Shown piece after piece: positions 1 to 11,181 of a DNA stretch of 64,000 nt. The position numbers and the translations under genes were made by a program. The notes under the pieces were generated by a model. It did no database searches, was not told the origin of the DNA, and saw only the letters and a program-made list of their open reading frames with translations. Source of the DNA: Solenopsis invicta (lineage: Eukaryota > Arthropoda > Insecta > Hymenoptera > Formicidae). The first letter of the stretch is position 1; every line of letters starts with the position of its first letter. The stretch is from positions 2,484,001 to 2,548,000 of the forward strand of contig NC_052666.1 of NCBI RefSeq assembly GCF_016802725.1, read 5' to 3'.

Positions 1-126
1 AAGAAAAAAATTCATAGATTTATCTAGATAATTGTCATGTAATATCATTATTGAGCAAAAAACAATTTAGAATGTGAATTATGTTAAAATTTTTATTTCT
101 AAAATAATATTTTTAAAAACAAAAAC

Positions 127-3100
127 AGTAGGAAGACTTAGGCCGGTTCTAATCCAGCAGCAATGAGGGGGCGGTGAGGGGTGAGGGGGGAATGTAGGCG
201 CGGAGGTACATACCGCGGAGTGGATGTTGATCCGCGGTACTGACGTGGGAGGTGGGTGGTGACTCGCGAGGCCTGACCTGGGAGTGGGGAATGATACAGG
301 GAGTGGGTGGTGATCCTCAAGATGCAGTGAGCGGTGTCACCCACTGACATAGAGATGGGATTGATTGATTGGTGGGGGTCATCCGCGCGGCGATATATTT
401 GAGATATTGCAATATCCCGGCTAGATATCGTAACGAGTTTCTACAGATTTCATTTTGCTGTGTGGGCATTTTATGATTATTTTTGCGGTTTATTGTAAAA
501 TTTGTTACAAAGTTTGAAAGGACTCGTGTCTAAATCAGAGTTTTACATCAGAATTGCAATCTGATCGTAGCACTGGTGATCGGTCGATTAAATCCTGGTT
601 CTAGAAATGTTAAATTAGTAAAATATTATAAGTCATCAGATTCGGAATAATTGAATTTTACTGATTTTAACTCTAATTATACAATAACAATATCATAACA
701 TAATTGGTTACAGCAACCGCCAAAGTGTTAACTTTGAAAACAGCCAACCTTTAACGGTGCAAACGTAAATGTACAGTGCATTATTACTTAAATTAATATT
801 TGGAGAACCAATTCCAATAATATCGTTTAATCTAATCATCTGATAAGGCTGCTTTGGCTTTGCATTAATAAAAATACCATTTGTATTCTAAATGAAAATA
901 TCAATAAGCAATATTCAACTTACAAATGCATCGGTATTGACATATTCACCATACATACCTCTAAGTCCATGATATAAAAGTTCTCATTTTCTCGAATAAA
1001 AAGACAATGACTACGAGATACTTGCGAACTAAAGCAATTAATATCATTTTCATTGCCCCAATTATTAATAATATTTTAATTTAAAAAATTATTTTAAACT
1101 TTTCAAAAATGTTGAATATTTAAATTTGTATTTTGAATTTTTATTTTATGTAATAATATTAGTACAAGAATGCTATAAAATATTATTATCATGTTTATAG
1201 AATATCTATAGTCTGTTTTCACTCTTTATACAGTTTGGAAACATTTTGGAATAAAAAATAATAAAGTACAATCATTTCGAGAAGTTCTTTTAAGGGAGTT
1301 GATTAAGAGTACTCCCTCAAAATGATCAAACATATTGAGATAGGCTTTATAGTCATCCTAAATATTATGCATTTTTTAATTAAACATCTCAGAATTTACA
1401 TTTATTATATTAATCAAGTTGCAAATTAAATAAACATGTACAAAAAATAAAAACAACTAAGTATATTTGATACATAATTTTTAAACTTTTTAGTATTTAC
1501 GAGCCAGTGAATGTAATGAATTTAAGTATTATTTCTAAAATATTTTAAATTTATGTGAAAATAAAGCTATAAAATAATATATAAATAATAGAGGAAAAAG
1601 AAAATAATTCCATATGTAGAATACTGTATTATATATTCTGATTTGCTATATTTATTAATTTATTAAGATCGAAAAAGAATATATATATGTATATATGTAT
1701 ATACATACTTGTTAATTACAACATACATGTATACATATTCATCGTATAAGATCTTTTAGATACAGTTATACAACAGATATAATTGAAATGCTTACCACAT
1801 TATTGTTATTAAGGATATTTTAATACTTTTAAAAATAATGAAAATTTACTCAGAAATGTCGTAACTCAGTATGTAGAGAAGGTGCCGAGAAACCTCGTGA
1901 GAAACATTGTGTATACAGTTTTAACAATTTTCTCGTATATATAAATATATGCAATCTCTAAAGTCTGTTTATTAATTTCAGTATATTTGCGGCAGGGGCA
2001 ATGAAAATGATATTAATTGCTTTAGTTCGCAAGTATCTCGTAGACATTGCTTTTTATTCGAGAAAATGAGAACTTGTACATCATGGACTTAGAGGTATGT
2101 ATGGTGAATATGTCAATACCGATGCATTTGTAAGTTGAATATTGTTTAATGATATTTTCATTTAGAGTGCAATGGCGTTTTTATTAATGCAAAGCTATAA
2201 AGCAGCCTTATCAGATGATCCGATTAAACGATAACGATATTATTGGAATTGGTTCTCCAAATATTGATCTAATCTAAGTAATAATACACTGTACACTTAC
2301 GTTTGCACCGTTAAGGTAGAATGTTTTCAGAGTTAACACTTTGGCGACTGCTGTAACGTATACGTGACTTCCCTAATCAACGGTGGCATCACGTAGACGT
2401 GATTTTGTTCTTGTAGTGTTTGTTCATATTTTAAGGGAATCCTAACGCAAATTATTATTAACATTTTTTAATTAGACAATAGCTTTAAATTGACCTTTTT
2501 TGCTGAATTAGAAATTCTTTTATAGAATTAAGGATGTTCGACTATATTATATCAAGATTATTAAGATTTTAAAAAATGCAGTTTTTAAGTTTTTTCGTAC
2601 ATGAAAATTTTTGTCTTGAAGTTCAGTCATAAAACCAACCGCAGAAAAACAAAACGAATAATTTAGCTTATGTGGCATAAATGACTGTATTTTGCTACAG
2701 TTTTGGGTACATTTTAGGTAAATAACTTTAAACGAGTAAGTGGAACCAAATAAACTTTTGTATATGAACGTTTATTAGAGTTTTATTAATATATGTAAAA
2801 AATTTAATTTAATTTGTAATACTACTTGGTCGTCATATTTGCAAATAAATACATTTTACATAAGACTCAAAAAACAAATTTAAATAACTTTTAAATTTAT
2901 AAAAAAATTGTGTTCAAATTTTATATAAATACTCAGACTTAATAATAGAACAATTTATATTGTTAATTGAAATTGTTACATTTTTAAAATACTTTGAGTT
3001 ATGTTATACATTAAAACACAAAAATAAAGAAGGCAAAGGATGATTCAATGTTAATAATAAAAATTTAATAAATTTTTTTAATATAGAGGCGAGTGGGGTA

Positions 3101-4039
3101 AGTCGGACCTATTTTGCAGTTTTTGAGGGCGCAAATAAAGTTTGATCTTAAAACCGAAAATGCTGTTGGAAAGATAATTTAATTCTCTTCATCTTTGCTT
3201 TAAATCATTTTGACATATCTCTCATCTGTGTTGAACTATAATGGAAAATGTAAAAATGCTATTTTCAGTCCGATTCGGAACTATTGATTCCAAGTCGAAC
3301 CACTCCCTGGTCCAAATCAAACAGTTCTATCTTTATCGACTTTTAAATAGAGTTTTAAAAGATTTTAATATATATATATTTTTTAAATATTGAGTAAAAA
3401 TGAGCAATTTGACAGTAAAAAATGAAAATTTTATTAAAGAAAAATTAATTAATGACAATTTATTAGACGTTTCCCGATTATGTTATGACATTGTTATTAT
3501 ATAATTAGAGTTGAAATCAGTACAATTCAATTATTCCGAATGTGATGACTCATAATATTTTCCTAATTTAACATTCCTAGAACCAGGATTTGGTTGACCG
3601 ATCACCAGTGCTACGATCAGATTGCAATTCTGTTGTAAAACTCTGAGTTAAACACGAGTCCTTTCAAACTTTGGAACAAATTTTACAATAAACCGCAAAA
3701 GTAATCCTAAACTGCCCACACAGCAAAATGAAATCTGCAGGATCTCGTTACGATATCTAGCTGGGATATTGCAATATCTCAAATATATCGCCGCGCGGAT
3801 GACCTCCACCAATCAATCAATCCCACCTCTAGGTCAGTGAGTGACACCACTCACTGCATCTTAAGGATCACCACCCACTCCCCGTATCACTCCCCACTCC
3901 CGGGTAGGACCGCGGATTGACCCCCACCTCCCGGGTCAGGCTTCGCGGGTCATCGCCCACTCCGCGGTATGTACCCCTCTCGCCCCTCACCCCCCCCTCC
4001 TCATTGTCACTGGATTAGAAGCGGCCTAGTCTTCCTACT
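127..4039. mobile_element. Long-arm fold-back element, about 3.9 kb, right arm interrupted
   Basis: The ends are inverted (AGTAGGAAGACTTAGGCCG at 127; reverse complement AGTAGGAAGACTAGGCCG ending at 4039). The left arm 127-1060 pairs with two separate right-arm blocks: 3477-4039 (outer) and about 1995-2357 (inner). The outermost 270 bp of each arm is GC-rich with short direct repeats (GAGTGGG, TGGTGATCC). No transposase frame is visible. Fold-back type DNA element, probably non-autonomous. Confidence 0.85.
2358..3476. repeat. Insertion splitting the right arm of the fold-back element
   Basis: The left arm runs continuously through the point that corresponds to 2357|3477, so about 1.1 kb is extra in the right arm (or missing from the left). 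The block is AT-rich and includes a GGGGTAAGTCGGACC-type segment near 3097. I see no clear terminal repeats or target duplication. Confidence 0.55.
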
Positions 4040-4481
4040 AAAAACTCTTCAAATAATTATATTAAGAACAAATATTTCTCGTTTTTAATTATTACCCAAA
4101 TAAAAATAAAAATTAAAAATAGAAAAAAATATGAATATATATCACATGTATAATAACTAACAAATTTTTTGGAAAAGTTTTCGAATTTGAGGAAATTTTT
4201 ATATTGCACTACTGTTGATCTGAACTGCGTTTCGATATTGCCGATAAAAATCTAGTTAGCATTGCGTATCTATAGATTTTTAGTACTGGCAATAAATTTT
4301 GCAATCTTGAAAAAAATCTGTTAGGATAAATGGTAACTTGGAGCTAAAGACTATTGTCTAATTAATTATTTAGCTAATTAATGTGATATGGTTGATTCTT
4401 ATGATATTCATTTTATATGAAAGAGGAAGAAAATTTTGAAAGTAACAAATATAAAACTAGATACAATAACGCAAGTGATTA

Positions 4482-4601
4482 GCCAACTTCCATATCACGC
4501 TGAGAAAACCAGTTCTCGTCCGATCACTGAAGTCAAGCAGCGTTGAGCACGGTTAGTACTTGGATGGGTGACCGCTTGGGAACACCGTGTGATGTTGGCC
4601 T
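4482..4601 (+). rRNA. 5S ribosomal RNA gene (isolated copy)
   Basis: A 119-120 nt stretch matches eukaryotic 5S rRNA throughout. It starts GCCAAC, which pairs with GTTGGC at the end (helix I), contains CAGTTCTCGTCCGATCACTG, the internal-promoter region (AAGCAGCGTTGAGC, then GGTTAGTACTTGGATGGGTG and ACCGC) and ends GATGTTGGCCT. A T-run follows directly. Substitutions relative to the usual insect sequence are few and spread out. It lies within the channel gene's left-hand intron region, in the opposite orientation, and as a single copy here rather than a tandem cluster. It may be a transcribed dispersed gene or a recently retroposed or SINE-related copy. Confidence 0.93.
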
Positions 4602-4605
4602 CAAA

Positions 4606-4626
4606 TTTTTTTCACGTTTTTTTTTT
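4606..4626 (+). terminator. RNA polymerase III T-run terminator after 5S gene
   Basis: Two uninterrupted T tracts (7 T at 4606-4612 and 10 T at 4617-4626) begin five bases after the 5S end. A run of four or more T on the coding strand is the usual Pol III stop signal, so the copy has a plausible terminator. Confidence 0.7.
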
Positions 4627-5240
4627 AGGCAAGCAGATACATAAACATTTATAATTCTTTTTTTTTCCCTTAAAAAATAATGAAAAAAAATTTTATTTTA
4701 TATTCGAAGAACCCATTTTTGAAATATAATTTTCTTATCTTACTTTCAATATATTAAAAACTTTTCTGAGTACTTAAAAAATATTCAGGGTTGGTTAAGT
4801 TAATATTTAATACTTTTTAAATTAAAATTAATGGTTTATAAAATAACTAACGGCTTGATCAAATTATAATGCTTTATTTTCGTTATTTGCATTATCTCAA
4901 TGCAAATATAATTTAAAAAAATAATATTTTTTTTATCTAAAATAAAGATAACGTACAGCATAATAATCTAAGATAAGATGAGGCTATTTCTTTATCTAGA
5001 TGATTATTTAAATAATTTTATATGGATAACGGCAAACTGGTAAGATCAATAAATAGATCTTTTTAAATTCCACAAGTTTTATCTGAAATATTTTTCCGTA
5101 TCTTTCATATTTTCCGAGACATTCGGCCAACTACGTTTGAAATTGTTCACCCTATATATAAATTCCAAAATAATTTAAGATTTCTAAAATGTCTTGTCTT
5201 ACAATTTCCAAAAAAAATTTTCAAATCTAAAGTAAGATAA

Positions 5241-5280
5241 TGTATGTGCGTGTGCGTGTGCGTGCGTGTGCGTATGCGTG
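5241..5280. repeat. GT/GC alternating microsatellite
   Basis: Alternating purine-pyrimidine tract of GTGC, GTGT and GTAT units; Z-DNA-prone. No gene signal. Confidence 0.85.
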
Positions 5281-5726
5281 CAAATGAGAACTTTTTTCAT
5301 TAAGAAGAAAATTTCATTGTCTAACAAGGTTTTCTGAAATAAGATTTTTGAGAAAGATAATTTAATCGAGTCGTAGTTACAAAACAAAAATGATAAACAG
5401 TAGATAAATAGTTAAAAAAAATTATAGATATATGTTATATAAAATGTGCAACAATATAAATAAAAAGAAACATATTTAACTTTACGCTTAAAGAAGGAAG
5501 TGATTTCTCATCTAAAATAATTAATTAGTAAAATAATTAAGTTACAGTTTAAATACAAAGATGCTTTTAAACTGTCGCAAGATCACGGTAAAGAATGAAG
5601 TTGGTCACCAAAGTGTCATTGATCATTTCAATCTGCACAACACTATCGACAGAAACAATGATAAGCAACACAATTCTTTGCTCAAAATATCCAGTGTGCA
5701 TCTTGCTCATAGCGTTATACAATTAC

Positions 5727-5881
5727 CTGCGAGAATTGGACAGGTCGTAGAACATTGCGAGGAATTGGTTCATCGGACGTTTTATAACTTTTTGCGGCTT
5801 TTTACGGCCAAGTTTTTTCATGGCAGTGTAGTAGTGTTTTTGACTCTCAGTCAAAAACATTTCTAACACCCCACCTTCATA
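5727..5881 (-). CDS. NaCP60E: Channel exon n: III-IV linker with inactivation motif
   Basis: Acceptor TTTTTTCAG|TAT, donor CGCAG|GTAATT; 51 codons plus two bases. It reads YEGGVLEMFLTESQKHYYTA, then MKKLGRKKPQKVIKRP and a stretch leading to domain IV (FLAMFYDLSNSR). MFLT corresponds to the fast-inactivation MFMT motif of para (IFMT in vertebrates), and SQKHYYTAMKKLG.KKP is a strongly conserved linker signature. The opposite strand is also open here (5561-5866, plus) but that is a shadow. No domain IV exon was recognised downstream, down to position 1. Confidence 0.93.
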
Positions 5882-8800
5882 CTGAAAAAAATTGACTTAT
5901 TATTTTAGAGTCATAGAAATCTTTTATATGAATCCGTAAGAAACGTACTTTGTTATAGGGTTTATGTCGTTTTTTTTGCATTACATTAGTGAAAAAATAA
6001 CCTAGTCGGCACAGAGAATTCAAAAAGAATTTAAGCTTACGTGCTTCATCAATTCATCTTCAGATGCAAAAAGAATTCTTTTTGCATCTCAAAATGAACT
6101 CTAAATTGATTCACAAACCTGAATTCTTTCTTAATTCTTTTTGAATCTGTGTACAGACTAGGAACTTAATCTAATAATGTATCCGAGTAAAGAATGATAT
6201 TTTAATCGAATCTATATGAAAATTAGATCAAAAAATGTTATCAATTAATTTGAAGTTTTATTATTTTAATCCTTCGTGGACACCGTGGGTCTTCAAAGAC
6301 TCCAGCGAATTTTCAATCTTGATTTATTCGTTACACGATAAACGGAAGGAATCGTTTCTTTTTACCAAAAAAATGGTTGATAGTGAGAACATATTGGACC
6401 AAGTAACGTCGTATTTTATCAGTCGTATCTCATAAAGCAACGTGACAGTTGATTTAGGATCAAGGACTCTTCCATTTCCTTCAGAGTCCTGCGAAGTATT
6501 TTTTGTAAATAAGTGAGTACTTTTTGCTATTTTTAGATTTAATTTCGATATGTATAATGTGAGAAAAAAGTTATTTTACTTCCATAAAATATTGCACAAC
6601 TTCATTAGAGCGTTCTGACAAACAAGTTCGAAAATCACACGCTGTGCCTTTGGCTTAAGAAATGTGATAAGATATATTAAAAATTTATTAAATAAATAAT
6701 TTTTTAATAAAATACTAATATTTTTGGAAAAAACAATTTTTTTCGATTTTATATTATCTTTTTTCCCCATTTTGCATAAATCCAAATTACTGATTCTTGT
6801 ATCATCAAATAATTAAACAATTATACTTTTTTTGAAATAGGCACAATTACATTAGTTTTTTTCGTACATATTAACCTTTGACTATTTAAAGTTAAAAGAA
6901 TTTTTCAATCACGTGTAAAAAAAGTTATGAATTTTTTAGTTCAACGACGAATTTTGCCGATTACATCACATTCGGTCTCATGCAATAGAAGTAAAAAATG
7001 TTTCGGATCAAACAATTATAAAATCGTATTCTGGAATGTTGGGAAAGTATACTACAATTTTTTCAGATTTTTTAAAACCCAAAATCTCTTTCCAAAACGC
7101 GTAAGGACGCCAACCAATCCCAATATCCAGGTAAGCAGTGAAAAACAATGGTGTCCACGGAGGATTAACATTTTTCTTAAACAATCATTTATTAGTGATT
7201 GTTCAGTAACTGGTGCAGTAATCTTGCTTTGCTATTATATTAAGAATTAATAGAGAAAGTTTTCCAATACCGACATAACACTTTGTTTTTTTCGATTGTA
7301 TTACTTAAACAAAAATTAAAAATCAAAAACTCTGGAAATATAAATGCAAAGTGGGAACTATGTTGCATAAGATAATACAACATTTTTCATAGTATTGTTG
7401 CAAATTTTACAATAATTAAGTTTCTCGTAAGAGAAGCAAAAATAAGCTAAATATAAAGTGATCTAATATTATGGATAATACATTTACTATTGTTTAAAGT
7501 TTAAACTATTTGCAAAAGAAAATTGTGTAAATTTTATTTTTTTGCTTTTGAAGAATTCTTTTCTAGCAGATTTTATATAGAAAAAAAGCTATGAATAAAT
7601 AAATAATGGATTTTTATTTCTTTAATTATCTAACAAGGCAAGGCTCCGAGGTGTTTCCCTCTGATTTTGACGAGCCTTTAATATGTTGTAGTACAGATAA
7701 AAATAAGAGACACATATTATTTTATACGTGCCCGTTTTCACTTTTAGGAGGTGAAATAACACCCCTTTGAAAAACATCGGTTTTTTTCTTTTGAAGCGTA
7801 TATTGTTGAAACTGTAAGAGATAGAGAAAAATGTTCTAATTGAGAATAAATGGCTTGAAGAGTACTTTATAACAGTGATAAAAAAATTTTTTATCACTGG
7901 TGGGAGAAAATAAAAAAAAATTTTTTAAGAAATTTTTTTATCACTGTTATAAAGTACTTTTCAAGCCATTTAACTGTTAATTAGAACATTTTTCTCTTAT
8001 AGTTTCGACGATATATGCTTGGAAAAAAAACCGATTTTCTTCAAAGGGGTGTTTTACCCCCTAAAAGAGAAAACGTATAAAAAATTACGTGTCTCTTATT
8101 TTTATCTGTACTGCAACATATTGAAGGCTCGTCAAAATCGGAGAGGGACACCTCGAAGCCTTTCCTTATAAGTATAGATTATATTTGTATCAGTGTTGTG
8201 CCATATAAATTTCAAGATTACGTTTACATGAATTATTTACGTATTGCTTACGTTACGTTTACACGAATTTTTTTCAATACAAGTAAAGTGAATTATTATA
8301 AATTGGATAATACAATACAAAAAAAAGTAATCGAGTTTTAAGATTTAGATCGAGTTTTATATTTGATTTTGTATTGAGAAAATAAAAATATATAATATTA
8401 AAAATAAAAAACGTAATATAATTTTTATTATTGCTGATAAAGTCTGAATTTTCTATAAGCTATGGATTGTAGAAGGTTATTGTTTACATACCACGTAAAA
8501 TGGTTTATAGTTTACATTGCATATGCGTAACGTTCATTATATTTTACGCATAAATGTCAATCCTGGTTTTTATCAGAATAAATAAAATACAGTAATTTTC
8601 AGAAACGAGAGAACATTTTAGAAAACTTATGTCGGTATTGGTGATTTTTCTGATATTTAATAACAAAATATTAACAAAATTCTTTCATCGACTAATATCA
8701 AGTCTTAAATAGTTTAATATTGGAGATACGTTTCTTTAAATGATTTTTATATCTTGACAATAAAGTTAATACCTATTACAAATATTTTTCTTTATATGAA

Positions 8801-8892
8801 ATTTTTTCATGATCATATAGTGCAAATAATTATTTTTGCTTTACGTTGGAATAACGTTTAATAGATTAAGATTTTGCCAGACCGACGCTCAC
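5882..8892 (-). other. Intron between exons m and n
   Basis: 3,011 bp, AT-rich, GTGAGC donor and TTTTTTCAG acceptor. It contains the palindromic element at 7635-8168. Near 7165-7225 is a short segment (CAATCATTTATTAGTGATTG and CTGGTGCAGT) that recurs diverged at 28112-28155. Nothing else recognised. Confidence 0.85.
7635..8168. mobile_element. Palindromic MITE, about 530 bp
   Basis: Arms of about 250 bp (7635-7890 and 7925-8168) are reverse complements with scattered mismatches. Ends read AAGGCAAGGCTCCGAGGTGT and its diverged complement. The centre is A/T-rich. No coding capacity; an 88-100 codon open frame in it is a by-product of the arm sequence. Confidence 0.88.
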
Positions 8893-9189
8893 CTTTTTCT
8901 TCAACATGTTGAAATTGTCTATGATTACTCCAATGAAGAGATTGAGCGTGAAGAATGAACCGCAGACAATGAATATGACGAAGTAGAGGTAGGCGTACAG
9001 ATTCGCTTCTCTCTGCGGTTGCAGATCCACCCCCGTCGCGTCCACTGCGTCTTCCATTATTTCCATCCATCCCTCGAAGGTCCCCACTTGCAATAAAGCT
9101 AGGTAAGCGTTTCCAACGTGGTCAAAATTAATTTTGCTATTCACCCAGGTATAATTTTTGCTGAAACATTCGTCCTTCGTGTTCACTAC
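8893..9189 (-). CDS. NaCP60E: Channel exon m: domain III pore (Glu filter) and S6
   Basis: Ninety-nine codons in phase 0 (acceptor TTTTAG|GTA, donor AAAAAG|GTGAGC). It carries the loop sequon (KNYTWVNS), pore helix FDHVGNAYLALLQVGTFEGW, a charged post-pore segment, and S6 (VIFIVCGSFFTLNLFIGVII, then DNFN). The selectivity residue is Glu at codon 39 (9073-9075), where para has Lys (TFKGW). This is the main evidence for the DSC1/NaV2 class rather than a true sodium-selective channel. Loss of the Lys is known in this family to go with divalent permeation. S6 and DNFN are otherwise nearly para-like. Confidence 0.97.
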
Positions 9190-10778
9190 CTAAAATTGAA
9201 ATAGTTGCATCAGAAAAATGTAATTAGCTTGCTCTCTCCTATATTCTCCTTGTTTATATTCTGGTTATATGTACATATATACACATGATGTATATGCCGG
9301 ATTCATATACACATTATGTCACACATTAAGTTCAATTATATTATTTGAAAGCCACACGTTCAAGGTCTTCAAGCTGGACTAAAGTTAAAAAATTAATTTC
9401 TGTCATACTTTTTAAAATTACGTAAAGAGAATATACTTGTAAAAATGTCTGCTAGTTGCAAAATTGAAATTCAGCTTTTGTTAAAATGAAGTGAACATTA
9501 ATGAGCAGTAATTATCCTGCAATGTTTAAATAGATTAAAGAAGTCTAATTTCAATGGTTATTCCTAGAATTTAACGCGAAGTATACGAGATATCATCTCA
9601 TTATGCCATATTTATCTCACGATCGTCCTTTTTCCTCTATAAGAGGATGAAATTAGCAACCCCTATTTAATTTTTTCATTATTTTATAGAATTTTTAAAT
9701 TCTTTGTTATTGATTTCATAGAACTATTGACGCACCAAAATGTTATCATTTAAAAATACAGGGTGTTTGATAATTAAATTCGAATTTTGGAAAATGGTAG
9801 AGGACTTTTCGACTCAGTTTGGTCCATTCTACTTACATGCAAGAGATTAATCATTAATTATCAAATGTATATGTATATGTTAAAAAACTTGATTTATAAT
9901 TTTAAATATATTTTCATTTCTTTCATTTTTTTTGTAAAATCAATAGTTTCCAAGTAAAAAAAAATAAAATAAGATATATTGTTAAAAATAAAATAATAAG
10001 CACAGTATAATTAAATGACAAGTTTCAAAGATAAATAGAATTTTATAATAAAATGAAAAAGTAAGCAAAACAAAATATAGCAAATGTTGGTAAAATGGAA
10101 CAAAAATCACACAAAATTATAATAAATAAATTTAATTTTCATCTTATTTGGAGGAATGTCACTTATTGTTAGAGAGGAATACAGGATAAATGTTTATGTG
10201 TGAACTTCTCTCTCTTTAATTTTCGACGAAGAATTATCTCTTAAAATTTTTCGTACTTTTTAGGTTCGTATTCTGTATAAATATTCTAGGGCAGATTTCT
10301 TCAGTATTTCTGAAAAGTATTACAATTTGTATAAAAATTCTGAGAAATTTTCTAAATATTTGTAAAATTATAGACAAATTTTTGCAGAAAAATCTGAAAG
10401 ATTATATAGAAAGTTTCAAGACAAATTTTCATTAGTGAATTAATATCAAATAATTAAGTTGATATGTTAAATCATATCGTTTACAGAAAGTATTATCGGA
10501 TCTGTCATGAATAAAATTAATAATTAATTTGTACAGTCTCTATAACGAAATTGACATCGGTGTATAATTATTAGATATGAATTGATTTTGATATTGTTTA
10601 ATGCATGAAACCGAATGTACATGACTAATTTCCACTTTAAATATTTAGATCATTATCAAGTCATTATCCGATTGTAAAGTTACTCACGTTACAATTTAAT
10701 CATAAATTCATGTCTGGCTGAATATAGTTCGCTGTCTTCTTTTTGATAATTAGAATTCGAGCGAAATGATGTACTCAC
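9190..10778 (-). other. Intron between exons l and m
   Basis: 1,589 bp with GTGAGT donor. An ACAGGGTGTTTGATAATTAA segment starting at 9758 resembles the terminal motif seen on many insect DNA-transposon remnants. The rest is AT-rich without recognised features. Confidence 0.8.
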
Positions 10779-10937
10779 CGAAATATCCAGCAATGTTCCG
10801 AACTCGTCGACGCACTTGTAGAATTTGCCGCCGAAGAACTGGACGCCCATTATCGAAAAAATAAGCCAGAACACGAGACAGACGAGGAGCACGTTGAATA
10901 TACTAGGTATCGCATACATCAACGCGTTTACTACAAT
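10779..10937 (-). CDS. NaCP60E: Channel exon l: domain III S4-S5 linker and S5
   Basis: Fifty-three codons in phase 0 (acceptor GCTCGCAG|ATT, donor ATTTCG|GTGAGT). It encodes IVVNALMYAIPSIFNVLLVC, then LVFWLIFSIMGVQFFGGKFY and KCVDEFGTLLDIS: S4-S5 linker, S5 and the start of the extracellular loop. AIPSIFNVLLVCL.FWLIF.IMGVQ.F.GK is nearly identical to para domain III. The loop Cys (FYKC) is conserved. Confidence 0.96.
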
Positions 10938-11064
10938 CTGCGAGCCGGGAAGAAAAATCTTCTCAGTGATACGTAACAATCTGCGGTTCGCGTATTGTGT
11001 CGTTCGTGTTTTTCAATTTTTCGGATTTTCGAAGGTAGAGTTTGTTTGTCTGCGCGATATTTAC

Positions 11065-11181
11065 CCTCATGCCTTGCCATCTCGAGATCGCTCTCAGTGG
11101 TCTCAAGGCGCGTAGTGTCCTCAGTGATCGTAATACTTTAAGGTTCTCATTTTCTTCTATCAAAAGGCTAAATATGGATAC
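11065..11181 (-). CDS. NaCP60E: Channel exon k: domain III S3-S4 voltage sensor
   Basis: Thirty-nine codons in phase 0 between CAAACAG|GTA and AGG|GTAAAT. The product is the end of S3 (VSIFSLLIEENENL) and the S4 sensor KVLRSLRTLRALRPLRAISR, with at least six basic residues spaced every third position, followed by WQGMR. The LRTLRALRPLRA core is shared with para domain III. A very short intron of 127 bp separates it from the next exon, the shortest seen in the gene. Confidence 0.95.

Larger units (their letters stand above)
1..5726 (-). other. Intron/left-edge region beyond exon n
   Basis: No coding exon was recognised. The stretch holds the 3.9-kb fold-back element, the 5S gene, a GT/GC microsatellite and AT-rich sequence with a fragment of the GGGTTGGGTAAGTTAATA repeat family near 4789. 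Domain IV should follow exon n on the minus strand, so this intron is at least 5.7 kb. Confidence 0.7.

Noticed and set aside
5560..5690. Minus-strand frame just after exon n with a hydrophobic run (IVLLIIVSVDSVVQ) as a domain IV S1 exon
   Set aside because: The only phase-compatible acceptor would leave an intron of roughly 20 bp, and the residues do not match domain IV S1 (expected pattern FEI...LIFLNM...EHYD).
5561..5866. Plus-strand 101-codon open frame
   Set aside because: It is antisense to exon n; the minus strand carries the conserved III-IV linker with consensus splice sites.
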